64,000 nt of DNA, taken from positions 16,593,815-16,657,814 of the forward strand of contig OZ007509.1 of assembly GCA_963931865.1 (NCBI GenBank), in the 5' to 3' direction. Numbering within the stretch: the stretch's first letter is position 1; the number at the start of each line of letters is the position of its first letter. The DNA comes from Axinella damicornis (Eukaryota > Porifera > Demospongiae > Axinellida > Axinellidae). Shown piece after piece: positions 51,820-63,640 of this stretch. The position numbers and the translations under genes are program-made. Under the pieces are notes generated by a model. That model saw nothing but the letters and a program-made list of their open reading frames with translations, did no database searches and was not told the origin of the DNA.

Positions 51820-53980
51820 AAAAATGTTTTAATATATATATATATAAATTATATATAAATTTTAATGACAATGGAAGGCCGGGGGACCCATATGTCAAGA
51901 GTACAGATAAATACATATACAAATACACACTTGCTAAAGTGAAAGTTTACGTTTTCTCATGAAAGTCTGGTACACAAACACACCTGTGAGCCAAATGATA
52001 TGAACATCCTTAGAGTGCAAGATAAATATTAGCTTGTCAATAGAGCTCATGTGGGGAAAGGAACTGTTGAGGGATCTGCAGCAGTTAAATAGTTCGTCTC
52101 TGTAATGGCCTCGCCACAACCGGCAGGTGATCAGAAAATGAGTTTCATCCTCAATTTCGATACAACTTGGACAGAGGCGTTCCTCCAGTGGAGTAGGTTT
52201 AGGGAGGGAGTATCGGCCAGTTTCAATCCTTAATGAGTGGGAACTAGATCGCAGTCTAGCCAGTTGTATACGAATATGTCTTGGGAGGTTGAGGTATGGT
52301 TCAAATTCAAGCCTTGTTTTGAACAAACGGTATGTTCTCAATTTTCTGGATGTGGCCAGATCACTTAACCATTGTTGTTGATATTGGTCCCAAAGTCTTT
52401 GCGTAAGCTTTTCAATGAATAGGTCATGTGGAATACTGTCTGGGTTGTTCCAGATATGGGAAAAACCTGCTTTGTCGAGCACTGTCTTGACTGTCTGTGC
52501 CCACTGACTGGGCTGCTCACAAATATTTAGTTGATACGCTTCCTGCAATAATGGAGGGATGTCCCAGTGTGTTGAAATACGTAGCCAATACTTTACCATA
52601 GCAATCTTTCTTCTGTTCTCCAGGGGACACCTACCAAGATCTCCGTATACTGCTGCATTGCAAGCAGACGTTGGCAGCCCAAGAGCAAACTTACAGAACC
52701 GTTTATGAACTTTTTCCATTTCCTCTGCTTTGTCAGAGGCCCAGACTTCACATCCATATTCTGTAATGGGGCGTACTAGTGTATCAAATAGGTAAAGTAG
52801 TGTTGTTGGTTTAGGATGACCGAGGTGCATTGAAGTCTTTATCAAGGAGAAGGTGGCCTTATTAGCCTGGGATGCCAAGATCGAAATGGCTGGCTTCAGA
52901 GACCCATTTGCTGACAAGAGGACACCCAGGTATTTGTATTCTGATGCAATGGTAATGGGTGATCCACTCAAATGGAACATGTGGGACATTGTTGTTCTTT
53001 GCCGTGAGAAGCAGACAACCTTGGTTTTCGTTAAATTTACTTGGAGGCTCCATTTTAGGCAGTACTTGGACAGGCTGTTTATGGAAGACTGGAGTGCCTC
53101 AGGAGATTCAGAGAGAAGAACCAGGTCATCTGCAAAGAGTAGGAGTCGTAACTTAGAATGCATGAGATCAACACCTCCGGCCTCATCTGCTTCTAGGTGC
53201 TGTTCCAAATCAGCAATAAACAAATTGAACAGTAGGGGACTGAGGTTACACCCTTGACGGACACCTTTTCTACATGGGAAGTGAGAGGAGATCTCAGTTC
53301 CCAGCTGAACTACTGATATGGCATTCGCATACATACTTTGAAGCAGGGTGAGTATCATATTGCTAACTCCCAGCGATGCTAGCTTGGTCCATAGGGCACC
53401 ATGACTTATTGAATCAAAAGCCTTCTTGAAATCCACAAAGCAGGCAAATAAAGGTTTGGCTTTCTTCCTGTAGGATTGGATAACTGAGTTTAGGATAAAT
53501 ATTGGATCAGTCGTTCTTCGGCCATGTCGGAAGCCAAACTGTGTTTCATTTATAACATTTGTTGTTTCAGCCCAATCTAGCAGTCTGGCCCTTATGATGG
53601 CAGTAAAAATCTTGCCCATGACACTGAGGAGGGTAATGCCTCGGTAGTTGCTAGGGTCCTGTTTTTCACCACTCTTGTGAATAGGTTTGATAACACCGAT
53701 GCTCCATGTTGGGGGGTAGATGCCTGAGGTTAACACCTGATTGAAAATGTCTCTAAGGAAAAAGACCAGCCGAGAGTCAAAGAGCTTAAAAAAGGCTGGC
53801 GTTAAGCCATCCCAACCAGGTGCTTTGTGAGATTTGAGTTGTGCAATTGCCGACTCTACTTCTTCCATTGTAATGGGAGAGTCCGTCGATGGATTTCCCA
53901 GTCTGCTTCCTCCCGGAGTGACCTGGCTATCCAGTGGGGCTGGGCCGAGATTGAGCTCCTCAACATACACACGCACTGCG
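51820..53980 (-). mobile_element. Non-LTR retrotransposon (LINE), 5'-truncated
   Basis: It contains the reverse-transcriptase ORF and, after its stop (minus sense), a short 3' UTR ending in an AT-rich (TA)n tail near 51830-51850. No endonuclease domain precedes the ORF. The sequence on the 5' side (above 53980) matches a local segment near 50440 (TAGTGTGGGGCTCGCTCA-like), not element sequence. It sits between EEP copies 2 and 3, antisense to them. Confidence 0.8.
51934..53976 (-). CDS. Reverse transcriptase ORF of the LINE (680 codons)
   Basis: The ORF is open over 2 kb. RT blocks in order: KAPGWDGLTPAFFK, GVIKPIHKSG with NYRGITLL, FGFRHGRRTTDPIF, CFVDFKKAFDSI, GVRQGCNLSPLLFNLFIADL, LLLFADDLVLLSES (catalytic FADD), and SEYKYLGVLLS. 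Near the C terminus a Cys/His motif is seen (CPSCIEIEDETHFLITC). This is an RVT_1 protein of the Jockey/CR1/L2-like group; the clade is not resolved. No stop or frameshift interrupts it, so the insertion is recent or still selected. The annotated start is simply the first Met; the true polyprotein began upstream and is lost. Confidence 0.93.
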   Translation of the reverse strand: MRVYVEELNLGPAPLDSQVTPGGSRLGNPSTDSPITMEEVESAIAQLKSHKAPGWDGLTPAFFKLFDSRLVFFLRDIFNQVLTSGIYPPTWSIGVIKPIHKSGEKQDPSNYRGITLLSVMGKIFTAIIRARLLDWAETTNVINETQFGFRHGRRTTDPIFILNSVIQSYRKKAKPLFACFVDFKKAFDSISHGALWTKLASLGVSNMILTLLQSMYANAISVVQLGTEISSHFPCRKGVRQGCNLSPLLFNLFIADLEQHLEADEAGGVDLMHSKLRLLLFADDLVLLSESPEALQSSINSLSKYCLKWSLQVNLTKTKVVCFSRQRTTMSHMFHLSGSPITIASEYKYLGVLLSANGSLKPAISILASQANKATFSLIKTSMHLGHPKPTTLLYLFDTLVRPITEYGCEVWASDKAEEMEKVHKRFCKFALGLPTSACNAAVYGDLGRCPLENRRKIAMVKYWLRISTHWDIPPLLQEAYQLNICEQPSQWAQTVKTVLDKAGFSHIWNNPDSIPHDLFIEKLTQRLWDQYQQQWLSDLATSRKLRTYRLFKTRLEFEPYLNLPRHIRIQLARLRSSSHSLRIETGRYSLPKPTPLEERLCPSCIEIEDETHFLITCRLWRGHYRDELFNCCRSLNSSFPHMSSIDKLIFILHSKDVHIIWLTGVFVYQTFMRKRKLSL

Positions 53981-54060
53981 CAATGAAGTCACGCTAATGT
54001 GGGGCTTGCTCAGGCTCGCCCCAATTATAGCCTGACTCAAATGAAGAAATCCAATGTAAC

Positions 54061-54295
54061 TATATGACACAGTTGTTGATGTAACTGTTTTGTTTTCCTT
54101 TGACTTCCATTTAAGAGCACTGAGATGTGTCGATCTATCGTGCCACGTCTAGCTGCATTGTGCTCCCAAATTTGATAATTAAGTGTGTTGAGTAGATGGT
54201 TGCTGATGGTGGAACAGGAGGCTTGACCACCATGTCCAACTCCACTACCACTGTGTTCTCTAGCTCTTCAGGTGTTCTCAAACTAAAATGACATG
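54061..54295 (+). pseudogene. Decayed first exon of a fourth EEP copy
   Basis: The stretch resembles 55265-55500, the upstream region and signal-peptide exon of EEP copy 3. Shared landmarks are a GACAGTTGTTG-like word, CTTTTGGCTTCC versus CCTTTGACTTCC, TGCTCTCAAATTTGA versus TGCTCCCAAATTTGA, and TTGACCACCATG followed by a Asn-Ser-Thr-rich start. After about 20 codons the similarity stops and the signal peptide is lost. No downstream exons follow before copy 3. It appears to be a partial duplication remnant. Confidence 0.6.
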
Positions 54296-55447
54296 TATGT
54301 AAAGAGGAGGGGGGCAAACTTTGAGGCTCATAGACCCCATAGGACCACTGATCGACAATTGGTACTTTACAGTGGGGGAGAGGAGCTCTTATTATGGTAA
54401 GTACTGAACACACAATGCTGAGGAAAGAATTTGACAATTATCCTTGAGTTAGAGACCAGAGTCATAGTAGGTAAGATAATTCATCTGAGTCTAGTGGATG
54501 AATGTGTCACGTAACTGTCATGGTGCATGAGACTGCCCAGACTGGTACAGTTTACTGTAAACAAACTTCTCAGATTGCAGTTAATATTGTAGCTAGCTAT
54601 GTAATGGATCCCTGCACATGCTTCCAGTGTGACAAGTAGCTAGCTGGAAGCTTAGCAACAGGAGTGTCATCCACTAAAACATATCAGACTATCAGACTGC
54701 AGACCAACTTAAGCAATTAGCATGTTAGGTAACGAGAACTTCCTGCAGGCAATATTTGTTACCTATACATGAAATGGTTTAGAGCAGCTGGCTATATCCC
54801 CCTCTAAATGAAAAGGTAATGACATGCATATATAGATAGTACAATGCCAAAAAGTAGGTAGGGATGACAGTTCAGTATACAACCTCAACCTACATGCATA
54901 TCTTTCAGGTGGGTCGCGCGGAGTACTCCGGGGGGTGCTATCTACTTATGCGGTCTTGATATCTTTCCATATAATGCACATATGTAGCTATAATGAAAAA
55001 ACTTTATGTGCAGGAAGACATTCCTGAATAGGTGTAGCTATGTATGGGCAGGAGCTCTTTCTCAAATGGAAGCAAGGTAGAGTGGCCAGTCCACATGAAC
55101 ATGGGAATTGGGATTCATGCATCTCTTAATGCAGCAAAAGGGATGTGCAAAATGAAATTGGAACCAAATCCTGGCTGTGACTGAAATCCTGGTAGGTCTA
55201 TCCATGGACACTACCAAGTGTGTAGCTACCATAGCCTGAAGAATGCCAAAATCCCATCCCAGAAATGCCATATACCTTATATGACAGTTGTTGCTGTAAG
55301 CATAATATTATGTTTTCTTTTGGCTTCCCTTTGAGACATTGATATGATGATCTATCTGGTTACCTCTACTGTAACAGTGTGCTCTCAAATTTGAGTTCGC
55401 GTAGTGTGCTGAATGACATTGCTGCTCCAGGTGGAATCTTGACCACC

Positions 55448-58255
55448 ATGCCCAATTCTGCTACTGTTGTGTGTCTTCTAGCTCTCCTGGCTTTCTCAGT
55501 GGATGCACAGAGAAGCAATCTGGTTTCTGTAGGTACCTTCAACGCACTCCTGATACCTGGTAGTACAGCAATTGAGGAGAGGAAAGCATTGCTTCTCCAG
55601 ACTGTAAGTGAATTATGTGCCATATGGCTGCATTGCATGCTAAGTTATCCATCCACTTACGTAGCCACTACCAGAAGCACAAGTAACTACAGTGTGAATA
55701 CTCTAGTCATTGCCTGTAGCTATGGGACTGTTGTACTCATATTTTTGCAGTTACCTAGTTCTTAAGTAAAAGCTCACTCAACAAGGGAAGAGAATCTTAG
55801 CTACACTTACATAGCTATAATGACCATGCATGCTAATACTTTGGATCCTTGTGTTCAAACATGCAGCTTCAATCGAGTAGTTCTGGGGCCCCAGATGTTC
55901 TGTGTCTACAAGAAGTGTTCAGGAGATCTGTGGCACAGGAGATTGTTGAGGAAGTCCGCAGTGATTACCCCTACTATGCCAGCTTTGAGAACCTAGAGCT
56001 GACGGATGCCGGAACTCCGCGTGCTTGCACACCTCTGGAAGCAGGGACAGTCGGCGCCTGTGTCACACAGTTCTGCTCAGATCTGCTATTAGGTGACCCC
56101 TTTCCACTGCTCAACTGCAGTTTTCAAAATTGTCTGCGTTTTTCTCAGATATCTCAGCCATGCCACAGCTGCTTGGTAATGGATGGACTAGTCGCTAGGC
56201 AAGACGGTGTCAACATCTTTGTCCACTGTTCTACAATCGCTCCTGCAAGTGACTTCACTGCTCCGTATGGGTTGCTACTACTCAGTCGGCACAGGCTATT
56301 GAATATTGTAACTTCAGATTATTTGGATCCACCGTTTGTGACCAATCTTCCTCGTGGCTACATTTCAGCAGAGGTATGGCATTGACTGTAATAACAGACT
56401 CTGTTGCTTAGAATGAGGGTGTATTATATAGCTAGCTATCTATGAACAATCAGCCTATATATGACATGCATGCTCGCCTTTTCCCAATATGTTGTACTTT
56501 TGTGTGCTATACTCTGTGTGTGATTGGGAATAATGTATAAGCAAGTCGGCATGCCTGGCTATGAATGCTGATACATATGCAGGTGTCATATTATTTATTT
56601 GCAGGTGGAGAACCTGGGTTTTTCAGTTCTGTGCACTCACCTTACGCCTGATTTGATACCAAATGGTTTGGACTACTGTAAGCTATTACATGGCTCCTAG
56701 TGTGATTCTATTGCAGTTCATGTGCATCAGATTGTGAAGAAAAAGTTATTAGGTTCGCTCCATAAGTCTAAGACCCTTTCTCCCGGCAGAGTCTTTATAC
56801 TGTGGTACACATGTAAGGCAAATGATCTTGCACTGTATATAACTGTAGCTCAGTCTCCAGAGTTTACGTAGCAGGTAATTTATGTTCTTCCTGTGTTCTT
56901 ATTCATGTTCTCAAAAAATAATTAGCAGAAACAATCCAAGTGGTGGATAGCTGTGAACACTCCCAACAACACTTGTTGCAAAAAGCTGCTGGAATGTCGG
57001 TGTAATGTATCTGGTATGGAACCCACACTGGTGAAGAATGTGCTCTTATGAGCAACAGTAGCTAATGTAATTTTCCTTTCCAGTCTCGTTAAACTAAGTT
57101 AAGCATTACATTCCAGCAGAACAAACTTGTAGCTATACAACAAGGGTTTGAGTTTTGACAATAAATCCTTGCTGCATTTGCTACTATAGTCATTTGGCGG
57201 GTTGTTTCAAAGAAGTATTCTTGCAGTGAATTCCTCTTGTCTGGGTACATCTTCTTTTGTAGTCATTGCTAAAGCGAATAGTTCAGCTTTTAACACCATG
57301 CATGGGCTTACACTATAGTGCTTCACTCAGCATAGGGAGAGCCATCAACTGACAGGTATACCTGGAGAGACCTAAGTGCTGAGTCTGACGGAGGCTTGTA
57401 GATATGGAGTATTGGTAGAGTATAATAGCATGGCAGATAACAGCTATGAGGTACCAAATGGATTTGGGCAGTGGCATAGTTTGGAACAGGAAGTGAACTA
57501 GCTTATCTTTGTTTTCAGTTGGCCCACCACAGTTCAGCCACTTTGCAGAGCAGCAGGCGAATGAAATCAAAGTAATTCATCAATTCGTGGAAAATAACAG
57601 CAACTTTGTACTCCTGGGAGACTTCAACCATGGTCCAGCTACTCCTGGCCTATCGTGGGAGCTTCCCCTCAATTATGGGATGATGACGGCTCGAGGGCTA
57701 ATCAGCATTGGTGCAATTTTCTGCGGACATTGCACGTTCTGCAATGATAATGTACTCACAGGAGGTACGCCTGATATCCACATTGACCACATCTACATTC
57801 CAGCCAATCAGATCTCATCCGTCAGGCAGGTTTTGGTAAGTGATGCATGTTTGCTAAACCTCCATGAAAAGTCTTATGAGCATATGAGAGACTATGACGA
57901 TAATTGGATTGTTAAAGTCTTAACATGCAAACATGCAATTGATGAACAAGCAAGAGAAGGAATTTGTCTGGTGCATGTGGATCTTTCAGTCGATGAGAAC
58001 ATACTTTATTGCCAACATCAGTAACTAATTTGGTTGCTTTCTGTTCACTTTCAGAGACTCTTCGATACTGTACGAACTGCAACAAACTTGCCCCTCTCTG
58101 ACCACTTCGGAGCAAGGGCTGAGCTCTATGTGACTTTTCGCCGACGTTTTCTAAACAGGATTTGCGTAACTAGCGATACGTTGGGAAGGATCGTACCATT
58201 CCTTGACTTGGAAGATATTGATCAGCGCATGCAGGACTTCTGTCCTGCTCTATGA
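55448..58255 (+). CDS. EEP-fold phosphodiesterase copy 3, secreted
   Basis: Exons 55448-55603, 55867-56373, 56605-56677, 57519-57835, 58055-58255 (1254 nt, 417 aa), in phase, with the start at ACCACCATGCCC. Signal peptide TVVCLLALLAFSVDAQR. Catalytic-type motifs VGTFNALL, CLQEVF, LGDFNHGP and LSDHFGARAEL are all retained. It is very similar to copy 2 (same lengths, same introns). Differences cluster in the Cys-rich insert and in the last exon, while the exon encoding GDFNHGP is nearly identical even at silent sites. Its 5' flank is partly duplicated at 54061-54295. Confidence 0.85.
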
Positions 58256-58890
58256 TATATGTAACTTTGGCCAGGAATTGAGATCTTGTAGTTGCAATTT
58301 CAGTATAGCTACTGAAATCTGTATAATATTTATTGTCAGTTAGTTACAATATCGATAGTTATAACAGCCTCCTAATTTTCAATATTTTTGTGTGTGTAAT
58401 AATGTTACTAGTGTATGAGGTTATTTAAGTGATCAATTCAATACTTACCTGAAAATGTTTTGTGAAGTAACACCCCCATGCAATGTATATATTGCAGCTG
58501 GTGTAATTTTGCCCAAGAATCGACTCTAAATTGAACAGCAATTATTTTCCGGAAGTGACGTAGTGAAATGCTGCTTGTACCAGCTTGCTCCACAATACTG
58601 GTACTCCAGGTTGTGAAAAATGTTGGCTGACCACAGTAAAACATTATCTGGAATGATTCAAACCAGAACGGAATATTAGGCTATGTTCTGTACATAGTGG
58701 TGGTAAAGGTGGCCCGTGGTAAAGGCACCAAATGAAACTGATCAAGCAGCCAGCTGCCTTTAGTTTGCAGAAGCCACACAATGCATGGATCGATCGGGTC
58801 ACCACCTCCAAGGGAAAATCCCCTTGATCCATATATGGTTGTCCCACAGGTCAAAGTAATTGGTTTCCCGAGTGTACTCAGGGTCCCTTG
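58256..58890. other. Convergent spacer; open frame after the IQ/SCHIP gene stop
   Basis: It lies between the stop of EEP copy 3 (plus) and the stop of the minus-strand gene (58891-58893). On the minus strand the frame continues open for 69 codons after that stop, to a TAG at 58681-58683. No other feature was seen. Confidence 0.5.
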
Positions 58891-61800
58891 CTACCGCTTT
58901 AGTGCATTTTGAACGTACCACGGCACAAGGGTGTCCTTAGTATGCCAGTATGGAGATGTGGATCCAACTGAAGCAGACATCTGATTGGCTATCAACCCTC
59001 CTACTTGATGTCGGATCACTAATTGGTGGGTAAGTAGTTGTGGATGTGAATCCAGAAACAGACACATGCAGTTATATATACACCTGCCCAGATTTCCACC
59101 CGACACTGTACGATCATAAGCCTTGCTTCCACCTCGGAAACTGAAAGTGTGAAATACACTCCTTGAGGATGTCCAGGATCACCCAGGACCAGTAGCTGCG
59201 GTAGCTGAGCTTGCCCAAGGTAGGAGAGAGGCTTCTCGGGTGAGCCAACCGTCTCCTCTGTCTTGGAGAGCTCATAGCTAAATTGAAACACTATGCTTGA
59301 GTGTAGAGTTCCTACCCTGATGCCCACTTATACCCCAACCTTGTGAGCAAGTGCTCAGAGCTATTCATGCATTTACAAGCTTGTCTCGGCTATATCCCAT
59401 TCACACATCAGCACACGGCAATGGTGAGTGCAGTGTCTGAATTAGTGCTTTATCAGAAAAGATATGACATTGCTCAAGTTGGTTCAATATGAATATTAAT
59501 ATTCACTCTTCATTTTTGAAGTTGGAATACAAAAATATATACTTTTGGCATTGGTATAAATTCTGTAATGCAACTACCGACTATAATTTGACTTTGAGCT
59601 GGGTTTTGTTTGAGGTGAGTAGAGATCCTGCAAAGTCCTGTTTAGAAAGACAGGGAAGAATCCATATTTATCAATACTGTGATACTTCACTTGAAAATAC
59701 GCCCAACCACTGCACGTGGACGTACAGATTCTTCAGGATTTGCCAGTTGCAGCTACTTCAGCAGGAACTCTACAGCCATGTAGCACATGCACTGTCTCTT
59801 ATGACATGTACATGTACCTGGACTCCAGACTTCACTGATAATGCAACAATAACGAAATGCATCGTTCTGAACGAGACTACATCAGACCTTGTTCACTGTA
59901 CTTTCTACATAAAATAGGTGGACATACTTTCAAGAGATTATGGTAGTAGTAATGCCACGTGGCTGGCTTAGTCTCGGTACCAGACTATTCGTGCACGGTG
60001 GAATAGTCTGGAAGACTGCCCATATACGACTGGTTCTGACACCAAGTATCTGCAAACCACAGCACTTCCATACACGGCACGTTAATTCCATAACCATACA
60101 AACAATTCACTACACTCACCTTGCTAGTTGAGCAATGTTTGCCTGGAGGAGCTCATTCTCTGCTCTCACTGAATCTCTCTCTTGCAAAAGCTCTACAAGC
60201 ACCAACGATGTACCTGCACGAACAATTATACAAACTGTAGTACTGTAACAAAGGCTATAGCTAGTCTAAGAGTCACATGCATCTCTTCACAACCAGCTGA
60301 CTACAGTGTACATATTAAACAAGATCACAAGGGTTAAACCATTATGTGCACATCACGTGACCATGAGTGGGTGTGAGAGCAATACCTACATAGTAGTGTT
60401 GTGAACCTGTACCTGATAATTGGTTAATGACCAGTTATTTACACTGCATGCCAGTCAATGACAATTTTAATAACCACTTTACTATTGATGAGTTGACATT
60501 GCATACCAAATTGCCAATTAACTGGCCAATATGAGGCTTCCAATTACCAGTTAGGGTAAGAAGGACAAGGTTCACAGCACTACTATATAGTGACTTTAGG
60601 AAGAGTGCTCAGCAACAGTAGACCTTCGACTATGATGGCGATAACTTTACAACCTTTCACTGGACTTTTGCCAGTCTTCATCAGGCACGGAGGGGGAGTG
60701 GGTACATACTGAATACTGTACGTACATGCAAACATGCACCTGTACCCACTTGCCTTCAATTCTTGTTTTCAGTGACAGCAAGAGCTGCTTTAACTGCAGC
60801 ACACTCATCCCAAAAAGAGGGGTAAGACCGTGATCAAAAGCAACACCATGTCCAGCATGTCCACTTACAGTTTTTGTCCCTTCATACGCTGTTCTATGAC
60901 GGAACTCATGATGGGTCTGAAAATCTTCTGAGTATACAAACTCCTCACTGCCTTCAAAGTAATAATTAGGAAACCTCTGGAGGGTGTGATGATGATACAA
61001 GGGAGTTCTTGCTACCTGTAAGTCTGCAGTACCAACTTCTTCAAATTCAAAAGTCTTTGCATCTTGAGGTGCATCGAGACAAGTTGCTTTTAGTTCTTGG
61101 TCAGTGTGCAACTCTTCCTCACTTGAATCAGACAGCTCTATGCTGTACAGGAGGCGGTACTTACCTATGACATTCACTGTAGCCTTGCCATCACTCTTTG
61201 CCTGCTGTGCATCACCTGAGCTTGTATCATGGATTGGAAGTAGTTCTGCGTTCTCCTCTCTACTGTGCTGAAGAACACGATGCTCAATTGTATCTGAACC
61301 ACATGGTATGCTGGGGGAAGGGTATACATCTTGAAGAGAGTTTAATGGAGAGTTTTCAACTTCAGTTTTACGCTTAACCTTAACTCTGTCATCGATCATA
61401 TGCTCATGACTCTTATCAGACCCACTCCTGTGTTGTTCTGTGAAGACATCCGTCGGATATTCAAACATTTCCTCAAATTCATCTCCTTCCCGGGGAAGAA
61501 CAGCTTCCACTTGCCTTACCAAATGCTCCAGGGCAGTGATGGTTGAAGGGCTTCCACTATGTACACGCTGAGGACATGAGCTAGCAACTGTTTCAGGAAG
61601 AATGGTTTCAGCAGAGAGGACTTCATCATCACTGGTTCCATCCTTTACTTTCCGCTGATGAGTTCTCCATGCCCTCTGGATCCTGAAAGGAAGATACAAC
61701 AGAATTCTGGACCAAATGTAAACAACCAGGAGTTTCTGCCCAAGGAAAGGCCACCAGTATCACATAATTGTAATTTTGAGTGCTTCTCTTGCCCCTTGTG

Positions 61801-63180
61801 AGCGAGATGGTATAGTGGCTAACATACTAGTACTACGGAGGTAACCATAGGAGTGGCTACATGCTAGCACTCTGGATGTAACGAGTAAACAGCAAACATA
61901 TTTGACTTGCTTGCACACTGCAAGCTTTCCTATAAACAGAACACCAAGTAAGGAGAGTACAAGTTACAGGAAACGATTAGCGTGGTGGGGGCTTTGGGGA
62001 TGCCCCACCCTGCAATTAAGTATGCCACTATTACAATTGCCAATGCCCATAGTATGTACATCCTACTGTAAATAAGTTCACAAGTATATTGCTCCATTCT
62101 GGCTCGAGATCAGACCGAGGATCAGACATCTCAAAGAGCTCTCGAAACAGCGGAACGAAGAGACAGCAATCTCTGACGTAAAGGAGAATGAGAGTGCTGA
62201 TCGTGCATCAGTATACTGTGCATTGTGCAACATAAACCTCCTCAGCAAACACCCTCATTAATACGTTGCCTCAGATGCCATGGCCACTAGAGGAAATAAA
62301 TCTTCATTGGATGTTCGGATCAGTTGGAATATATGGCGCCGGAAGTTCGATCAATATACTTAGGGTAGTATTAGGGCCAGGGCAGGTACTAATTACTGCC
62401 ACTGACTTCTGGTGCTGTATCCTGGATGTTCTGTGCTCGGTTATACCTGGTTGCCACGGCATTTAGTCTCCAGAGTTCATTTCTGGATAGAGTTGTGTTT
62501 TCGGCACTGTCCTGCTGAAACTTATGCCTCCAATGGTAAAAAAATATTAGTTAATTATCGATTCAAGAGCTGCGCATGATGCTCTTGGCTGATTATATTC
62601 TTTCGCTGCTTTACAAGGGAAGCAGGTTAGACACTAAACTCAAAGCAAGCCAAACAATTGTGACTAGCAAAGGCCTCCCATACATGGTAGTCTGGTTCAC
62701 AGTGCATGCATACATCAAAGATAGCTGAATACAATACTATCATACCTCACAACCAGCATTTCACCCTCCTGTTCTCCTCTTCTTTCAGTTTCTTCCTACA
62801 AATTGAACAGCAATGACAGCTTTGCTTGCATGACTGAGCCATGACTTGTGTACAGTTAGCTATGCATATATAGTATGCTTGTACCTTTCCCCACGCTTTC
62901 AGTTATGCAGTTTACTGAAAGCCATAAAGCAGTGGTGGGAGGAGTCTGGGTACAAGGCAAACGTTACTGGAGTGACTACTCGCCATAACACCCACACACG
63001 GTTACGAAATCTACTGCCCACACACGATACTGTACGTAGGCGTAGTGCCCAAACACGTTATAGAAGGCAGCATGAACGAACCTTTTCATACCGCCTCCAC
63101 GATTCTAGGGTGTACAACTTCCTTGCCCTATAACCACGGAAACACGACTGTATGATAGCGGCTGCTCGATTCTCGTCCAT
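58891..63180 (-). CDS. IQ-motif plus SCHIP1-like coiled-coil protein
   Basis: Exons 63082-63180, 62746-62795, 60754-61682, 60120-60213, 59084-59277, 58891-59000 (1476 nt, 491 aa), phases consistent. The N terminus MDENRAAAIIQSCFRGYRAR is an IQ motif; a second, VVRIQRAWRTHQRK, spans the exon 2/3 junction. A long acidic, Ser-rich middle follows. Then MSVLQLKQLLLSLKTRIEG joins VELLQERDSVRAENELL, which aligns to the SCHIP-1 coiled coil of vertebrate IQCJ-SCHIP1. About 100 further residues have no match I know. Family knowledge: SCHIP1 binds merlin/ankyrin at the cortex, and IQ motifs bind calmodulin. Intron 3 appears to use a GC donor (AAG then GCAAGT). The stop TAG is followed by CAA. Confidence 0.75.
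59970..60013. repeat. Short palindrome, TAGTCTCGG family relative
   Basis: AGTCTCGGTACCAGACTATTC and GAATAGTCTGGAA around CGTGCACGGTG, in an intron of the IQ/SCHIP gene. Confidence 0.5.
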
Positions 63181-63640
63181 ATTGAACTCCTACAACAGAG
63201 GGTGTAGCTCGTACCGTACAACTTCCTCATATAGCTCACGTGACTTTGCAGCCCCTCCCCCCCACGAAATTGAGATGACATCGCGTATCGTGAATTGCAA
63301 CATTGCACAATGTCTATATGCTAGAGGCAAGAAATTTTCTCCCAAGGATTTAGTGATGGCCTGTCACATTCGGAATTATTCAACCTCTCGAAAAAGCTAA
63401 GAAACAAGGAGAAATGCCATTAACCAGGGACACTGTATATTATACAGTGCAATTCTATTAACCTTACCTTTCGATCTTCCTGGAGAATACATGTGATTGA
63501 AATCATTGTCATAACTCACATAGCTAAGTGATTCATAAGCTATATATACCGGCCCTTAACGGGACTGCCCTTAGCAACTTAATGCCAGTGAATACTGCTG
63601 CGTTTTCTACTGACAGTTGTGCTATTCTGCATACTGCATA
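63181..63640. promoter_or_regulatory. Divergent upstream region of IQ/SCHIP gene and plus-strand ORF
   Basis: A 460-bp spacer between the minus-strand start (63180) and the ATG at 63641. CTATATATACC at about 63540 could be a TATA box for the plus-strand ORF, about 100 bp upstream. Nothing else recognised. Confidence 0.35.

Noticed and set aside
59489..59917. 142-codon plus-strand ORF with several Cys
   Set aside because: It lies in an intron of the IQ/SCHIP gene. No promoter, signal peptide or recognised domain was seen, so it is compatible with chance.
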